Below, piece by piece: positions 39,832 through 44,546 of a stretch of DNA of 44,546 bases; position 1 is the first letter of the stretch, and the number at the start of each line of letters is the position of its first letter. Location: contig JAABPT010000113.1 in assembly GCA_011391855.1 (NCBI GenBank), positions 1 to 44,546 of the forward strand. Reading direction: 5' to 3'. The position numbers and the translations under genes are program-made. The notes under the pieces were generated by a model. It had not been told where the DNA came from and searched no databases. It worked only from the letters and a program-made list of their open reading frames with translations. The DNA comes from Burkholderiales bacterium (GTDB taxonomy: Bacteria; Pseudomonadota; Gammaproteobacteria; Burkholderiales; Burkholderiaceae_C).

Positions 39832-41025
39832 TCAGGCCTGCCCCGTGAAGACCGTCAGCACCCCCGTGTAGCCGTACAGGTGCTGGTGCGCGATTTCGCC
39901 GCCGGCGAAGAAGCCGGCCAGCGGCACCTCGCCCAAGGCGTGCTGCACGATCTTCAATTCCGCCGAAGGGCCGCCGAAGTGCGGCCCGCCGCGGCCGGCG
40001 CAGCTGACATACAGCGCGCCGAGGATGCGCCGCGCCGGCTCGTCGGGCACATCGAGTTCGTCGCGGATTTCGCTGCAGATGCGCACCAGGTCGCGCCGTG
40101 CCGCGGCCACGTCGCGCTGGCAGAACGCAACGCGCATGCCGGGCTGCAGCTGCTCGGCCACCGCCACCGCGCGGCGCCCGGGGTCCAGGCCGATGAGATG
40201 ACGCACACGCACGTCGTCGCCGAAGGCGCGGTGCCGCGTCGTCACGGCCGCGCTGGCGCCGGGCGCCGCGGCGTCCGTGGCGGCGCCGGTGACGCCCACC
40301 AGCGTGGCGCGCAGCCGCGGCAAGGCCTGGCGCGGGTCGTCCAGGGCCGGCAACCCCAGGTCGGCGAGCAGGCTGGGCAGCGCCGGCTGGCCGTCGAGTT
40401 CGACAATGATGTTGCGCTCGCAGGCGGTGACCTCGCGCGTGGGTCCCACCGGCTGGCAGCCCTGCGTCACGCGCGAGACCAGTGCCACGTCTTCGGTGAA
40501 GGCCACGCCCGACAGCCCGCCCTGCCACACGCCGTCGGCGATGTGCACCGCGGCCCCGCGCGACGACGCCAGGCCGCCAAAGAGGTAGCCCGATGTGGTG
40601 CGGTCGCTCATCTCCACGATCAGCTCGGCCAGGTCGGGCGTGGCCGGGTCGGCGTGCACCAAAGCGCTGTAGGGCTCGATGCGCTGCAGCTTGCGCGCCC
40701 CCGAGAAGACCTCGAAACGCCCCGGCGGCAAGGCCGCCAGCATCAGCACCAGCGCCGGTTCGTCGAAATATTCCACGCCGCTGGCACACACGCCCACGCC
40801 GACGCTGCCCACCCAGGCCAGCTCGGGCCAGCGCTCGCGCAGCGCCGCCAGCAAGGCTTCGGCAAAGACGGCGTAGTGGTCGGTGAAATAGACGAAGCCC
40901 AGCGTCAGCGGGCCGGCGCCGCTGGCTTCATGCCGCTCGCGCTGAGCGTCGAGCTGCATGGCGGCCAGCGCCAGCGCCGCCTTCCAGTCGGGGTGCGTGG
41001 CGTGGCCGACCAGGAAGCCGGACAT
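39832..41025 (-). CDS. FIST-domain signal-transduction protein
   Basis: A 397-residue protein with a FIST N domain (about 20-215) and FIST C domain (about 225-380). Signs include GFVYFTDHYAVFAEALLAALRERWPELAWVGSVGVGV, MSDRTTSGYLFGGLASSRG, VWQGGLSGVAFTEDVAL, RHLIGLDPGRRAVAVAEQLQPGMRVAFCQRD and GGPSAELKIVQHALGEVPLAGFFAGGEI. FIST domains are predicted small-ligand (perhaps amino-acid) sensors. It has no attached output domain, so it may act with a partner. It starts 17 bases after phaM stops, on the same strand; this pairing is interesting because PhaM controls storage-granule formation. ATG 41025 (MSGFLVGHATH) is the family-like start; the frame continues upstream inside phaM. Confidence 0.88.
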   Translation of the reverse strand: MSGFLVGHATHPDWKAALALAAMQLDAQRERHEASGAGPLTLGFVYFTDHYAVFAEALLAALRERWPELAWVGSVGVGVCASGVEYFDEPALVLMLAALPPGRFEVFSGARKLQRIEPYSALVHADPATPDLAELIVEMSDRTTSGYLFGGLASSRGAAVHIADGVWQGGLSGVAFTEDVALVSRVTQGCQPVGPTREVTACERNIIVELDGQPALPSLLADLGLPALDDPRQALPRLRATLVGVTGAATDAAAPGASAAVTTRHRAFGDDVRVRHLIGLDPGRRAVAVAEQLQPGMRVAFCQRDVAAARRDLVRICSEIRDELDVPDEPARRILGALYVSCAGRGGPHFGGPSAELKIVQHALGEVPLAGFFAGGEIAHQHLYGYTGVLTVFTGQA

Positions 41026-41042
41026 GGCAGGCGCCTGAGCGT

Positions 41043-41660
41043 TCAAGCGCTGCGCTTGCGCGACACGGTCGCGCGCTTGGCGGCAGCCGTCGTCTTGGCC
41101 GGCGCCTTCTTCGCGCTGGCGCGGGTGGGCGCCGACGCGGACAGTTCGGGCGCGCTCGTCGAATCGAGCCCGGTTTCCCTCATGGCCTTGGACGCGATCT
41201 CGGTGAACTGCTGTGTCAGCGCACCCCACCACTGCATGGGGTCGACGACGCTGCCGACCGGTTTGGCCGCAGGAGACTCGGCCGCTGCGGCCTCGGGCGC
41301 TGGTGCCGGGGCGGGCGGAGGCGGTGCGGGTGGTGGCGGCGGTGGCGGCGGCGGCGCAGGCGTCTTGATGCGCAAGGCCTCGCTCAGTTCCGACAGCGGC
41401 AGGTTCATGGTCTGCAGCGTGGAAAGCGTCATGCGCTGCACCTCCAGCGCCTGGATGGTGGTCGCCAGCAGGCGCGCGTTCTGCTCCAGCCAGAACTGCA
41501 CGGTGCGCAATTCGCTGATGCGCTTTTCCAGTTCCTGCGGGTCCAGCGTGGGCGCGATCCACTGCCCCATGCCGGGCACCGCGGCGCCCGCGCCCTTGAT
41601 CAGGCTCTGAAGAAAGTCGAAGCCCGGCACCATCTTGGCAAAGTCGCCTGCACCCGTCAT
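41043..41660 (-). CDS. phaM: PhaM-type polyhydroxyalkanoate granule regulatory protein
   Basis: A 205-residue protein. The N-terminal part (FAKMVPGFDFLQSLIKGAG) and the core IAPTLDPQELEKRISELRTVQFWLEQNARLLATTIQALEVQRMTL match PhaM, which activates PHB synthase PhaC and links granules to DNA. A long Pro/Ala hinge (about 101-125; poly-Pro run) separates this from a second helix VDPMQWWGALTQQFTEIASKAM. The C terminus is Lys/Ala/Arg-rich (SAKKAPAKTTAAAKRATVSRKRS), histone H1-like, and should bind DNA. The domain order agrees with PhaM of Ralstonia. No phaC is in the window. It is followed by the FIST gene after 17 bases. Confidence 0.85.
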   Translation of the reverse strand: MTGAGDFAKMVPGFDFLQSLIKGAGAAVPGMGQWIAPTLDPQELEKRISELRTVQFWLEQNARLLATTIQALEVQRMTLSTLQTMNLPLSELSEALRIKTPAPPPPPPPPPAPPPPAPAPAPEAAAAESPAAKPVGSVVDPMQWWGALTQQFTEIASKAMRETGLDSTSAPELSASAPTRASAKKAPAKTTAAAKRATVSRKRSA

Positions 41661-41744
41661 GTCGCGTCTCCTCGATGTCGTTGCGGTAGGGACCCGTGCA
41701 TTGTGCGCCGAGCCCGCACCCCCGGATGCCCGCGTTGGGCGCAG

Positions 41745-41761
41745 CTCAGCGGCTCAGCGGC

Positions 41762-41768
<7 letters not shown>
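41745..41768. repeat. Three tandem copies of CTCAGCGG
   Basis: CTCAGCGG at 41745-41752, 41753-41760 and 41761-41768. The TraB gene stop (41762-41764) lies in the last copy. On the minus strand each unit contains TGA, and the 8-base period puts the three stops in three different frames. Confidence 0.8.
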
Positions 41769-42780
<1,012 letters not shown>

Positions 42781-42784
<4 letters not shown>

Positions 42785-43269
42785 CGCGCCGCCCCGTGCA
42801 GGTCCACGCGCAACAGGCCCTCGCCCTGCTGCCAGCGCAGGCGGCCGAGCACGTCCATGCCCAGCAGCGGCGCGGCCAGCCCGGGCAAGGCCACCATGCG
42901 CAGCCGCTCGGCGCTGACGCCGCCGTCCAGTTGCAGATCGCCCACCACCACGGTGCCGGTGACCGGACCGCCCGCGGTTTGCGAGCGCACACTCCCACGT
43001 TGCTCCAAGCCCAGACTTCGCGCCAGTGATTCCGGGATCGCCGTGCCGGTGGCCCCGGTGTCGACCAGGAAGTCCACGCGGCGGCCATCGATGCTGCCCG
43101 GCCAGTGGTAGTGGCCGTCGGCGGCGCGGCGGATTTCCACCGTGTCGCCTTCGACCACGAAGCGCGTCGCCGCCTCGTTGCGCATCCAGGCCTGCACGCC
43201 CAGGAAGATGCCCACCGCCAGCAGCAGCCAGACGGTGCTGTGCTTCACCCAGCCGGGCAGGTCGGTCAC
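42781..43269 (-). CDS. Membrane-anchored retropepsin-like aspartic protease (clan AA)
   Basis: A 162-residue protein. One transmembrane helix near residues 12-27 (TVWLLLAVGIFLGVQA) anchors it, and the retropepsin-like domain faces the periplasm. The catalytic motif is D70-T-G72 in VDFLVDTGATGTAIPESLARSLGL, followed by the hydrophobic GMDVLGRLRWQQGEGLLRVDL that is typical of the clan AA family (TIGR02281). Such proteases work as dimers and their substrates in bacteria are mostly unknown. It lies 12 bases downstream of the FAH gene and overlaps the TraB gene start by four bases, so the three genes form an operon. Confidence 0.88.
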
Positions 43270-43281
43270 GACGCGCGTACC

Positions 43282-44268
43282 TCAGGCGGCCAGCGGCGCC
43301 ACGCGCTGGTCGATGGCGCCGAAGACGCTCAGGCCGTCGCGGCCGAGCATCTCGATGCGGATGGTGTCGCCGAACTGCATGAAGGCAGTTTTCGGCGCGC
43401 CGCTTTCGATGGTTTCGATGGCGCGCTGCTCGGCGATGCAGCTCCAGCCGCGGCTCCAGTCCTGGTTGCTCACGGTGCCGCTGCCGACGATGCTGCCTGC
43501 GCGCAGGCAGCGCGTTTTGGCCACATGCGCGATGAGCTGGCCGAAGTGGAAGCTCATTTCCGGGCCGGCCTCGGTCAGGCCCACGCGGCGGCCGTTCCAA
43601 CGGCTTTCCAGCGCCAGGTGCACGCGCCCGCCCTGCCAGGCGTCGCCCAGCTCGTCGGGTGTGACCGCCACCGGGCCGAAGGCGGTGGCCGGCTTGCTTT
43701 GCAGGAAGCCGAAGCCCTTGGCCAGCTCGGCCGGGATCAGGTGGCGCAAGCTCCAGTCGTTGACCAGCATGAGCAAGCGCACACTCTCCAGCGCAGCGGC
43801 CGGCGTGGCGCCGATGGGCACGTCGCCGGTGACCACGGCCAGTTCGGATTCGAAGTCGATGCCCCACTCGGTGCTGGCGAACACGGCGTCGTCGGTGGGG
43901 CCCAGGAAGTCGTCGCTGCCGCCTTGGTATATGAGTGGGTCTTCTTGGAAGCTGGCCGGCATCTCGGCGCCGCGCGCCTTGCGCACCAGTGCCACATGGT
44001 TCAGGTAGGCCGAGCCGTCGGCCCATTGAAAGGCTCGCGGCAACGGCGCCATGCACTGGCGCGGGTCGAAGTCGAAGGCATGGCGCGCCTTGCCGCCGTT
44101 GAGCGTGGCGTACAAATCCTCGAGCTGCGGCGAAAGGAAGTTCCAGTCGTCGAGCAGGCGCTGCAGGGTGCCGGCGATGCCGGTGGCGAAGTGCGCGCGG
44201 CTGAGGTCGCGCGATACCACGGCCAGCTGGCCGTCGCGCGAACCGTCCTTCAGGGTGGCGAGTTTCAT
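43282..44268 (-). CDS. Fumarylacetoacetate hydrolase (FAH) family protein
   Basis: A 328-residue enzyme with an N-terminal domain (KLATLKDGSRDGQLAVVSRDLSRAHFATG) and the C-terminal FAH fold. Acidic metal-binding residues are visible in WGIDFESELAVVTGDVP and LLMLVNDWSLRHLIP. The AFMQFGDTIRIEMLGRDGLSVFGAIDQRV ending is family typical. The length and the LNHVALVRKARGAEMPASF segment match the fumarylacetoacetase-like group that is common in Burkholderiales, so fumarylacetoacetate cleavage (tyrosine breakdown) is possible but not proven. It starts 48 bases from a divergent gene at the window end and heads the operon with the protease and TraB genes. Confidence 0.88.
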   Translation of the reverse strand: MKLATLKDGSRDGQLAVVSRDLSRAHFATGIAGTLQRLLDDWNFLSPQLEDLYATLNGGKARHAFDFDPRQCMAPLPRAFQWADGSAYLNHVALVRKARGAEMPASFQEDPLIYQGGSDDFLGPTDDAVFASTEWGIDFESELAVVTGDVPIGATPAAALESVRLLMLVNDWSLRHLIPAELAKGFGFLQSKPATAFGPVAVTPDELGDAWQGGRVHLALESRWNGRRVGLTEAGPEMSFHFGQLIAHVAKTRCLRAGSIVGSGTVSNQDWSRGWSCIAEQRAIETIESGAPKTAFMQFGDTIRIEMLGRDGLSVFGAIDQRVAPLAA

Positions 44269-44316
44269 GCGGAAGCGGGATATCGGCGCCCGGGGGCAGG
44301 GTGGCAGTATTGTGGA

Positions 44317-44546
44317 GTGCCCCCTGCCACGCCGAAGTCACTGCCGCTGTCCTTGCCGCTGCCGCGGCCATCGCAATGGCGCGGCCGGCTGGCGCTTGCC
44401 GCCACGGTGCTGGCGCTGCACCTGTGGCTGCTGGGCCGGGCGGCTCCGCAGCCAGGCAACCACCCGCGCCAGGCTCAGCCGCAGGCGCTGCAAGTGCGCC
44501 AGATTTTGGTACCCGCCGTGCAACGCAACGGTGCCGACGATAGGCC
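44317..44546 (+). CDS. N-terminal part of a DUF3108-like exported protein (3' end outside window)
   Basis: The plus-strand frame from GTG 44317 stays open to the window end. It encodes an n-region rich in Pro, Leu and Ser (PATPKSLPLSLPLPRPSQ), a hydrophobic segment GRLALAATVLALHLWLLG and then a polar Gln/Pro stretch. This is the N-terminal shape of DUF3108-type proteins in Burkholderiales, which carry a signal-anchor followed by a beta domain; the diagnostic part is beyond the edge. The exact start is uncertain and other frames are also open, so the call is tentative. Confidence 0.45.
   Translation, partial: MPPATPKSLPLSLPLPRPSQWRGRLALAATVLALHLWLLGRAAPQPGNHPRQAQPQALQVRQILVPAVQRNGADDR

Overview
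The window is a GC-rich stretch (about two thirds G+C) of an ordinary bacterial chromosome, almost fully packed with genes. The gene set points to a betaproteobacterium of the order Burkholderiales, probably near the Rubrivivax/Leptothrix/Comamonadaceae group: a PhaM-type polyhydroxyalkanoate granule regulator, a COG4389 'Gcr' membrane protein beside apaG, a fused indolepyruvate ferredoxin oxidoreductase with a divergent Lrp gene, a gph-trpE pair, TRAP transport and YceI/cytochrome b561 clusters. I see no tRNA, rRNA, CRISPR array, insertion sequence, prophage or plasmid gene. No stretch without a gene exceeds about 285 bases.

Layout. 1-1152: the C-terminal end of a Rep-type helicase, then a YhhN (lysoplasmalogenase family) membrane protein. 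1229-3110 (minus): three small envelope proteins, namely a collagen-like lipoprotein, a glycine-zipper protein and a Cys-paired secreted protein. 3344-5903 (minus): a LytS/LytR-type two-component system. 6047-7569: divergent nhaR and a cysteine-less IscR paralogue. 7853-12594 (plus): a TRAP transporter (P, Q, M), an amidase and a 51-residue membrane protein, with a strong terminator between the P and Q genes. 12614-14999 (minus): cytochrome b561 and three YceI proteins. 15254-19539: indolepyruvate ferredoxin oxidoreductase and its divergent Lrp/AsnC regulator. 19589-20860 (plus): a GGDEF protein whose signature is degenerate, plus a 38-residue membrane protein. 20883-25154 (minus): lrp, dbpA, apaG and gcr. 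25360-29591 (plus): an unusual possible AP2-like protein, a saccharopine/lysine dehydrogenase family enzyme, gph and trpE. 29716-33656: secreted DUF3300, DUF2950, repeat and DUF3313 proteins. 33673-39508 (minus): a six-gene glycolate operon glcD-glcE-lrgA-lrgB-glcF-FAH hydrolase. 39577-41660 (minus): phaM, a FIST-domain gene and an internally deleted acetyltransferase. 41762-44268 (minus): a second FAH-family hydrolase, a retropepsin-like protease and a TraB/GumN protein. From 44317 (plus): the start of a DUF3108-like gene cut by the window edge.

How the genes work together. The clearest functional unit is the glycolate operon. Phosphoglycolate phosphatase (gph) elsewhere in the window makes glycolate, GlcDEF oxidises it to glyoxylate, and LrgAB sits inside the operon. 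Because the plant homologue PLGG1 is a glycolate/glycerate translocator, this makes LrgAB a good candidate glycolate carrier here. A second unit is a Tat-exported TRAP binding protein, its permease and an amidase, which suggests uptake and hydrolysis of an amide. The best candidates for something new are LrgAB in the glc operon, an in-frame palindromic insertion in glcE, the two-repeat AP2-like protein with an overlapping leader ORF and nearby CGACGAAA operator-like repeats, the degenerate GGDEF protein that keeps its I-site, and the small membrane protein coupled to the TRAP-amidase operon. All function calls are made by reading the sequence; no database search was possible.
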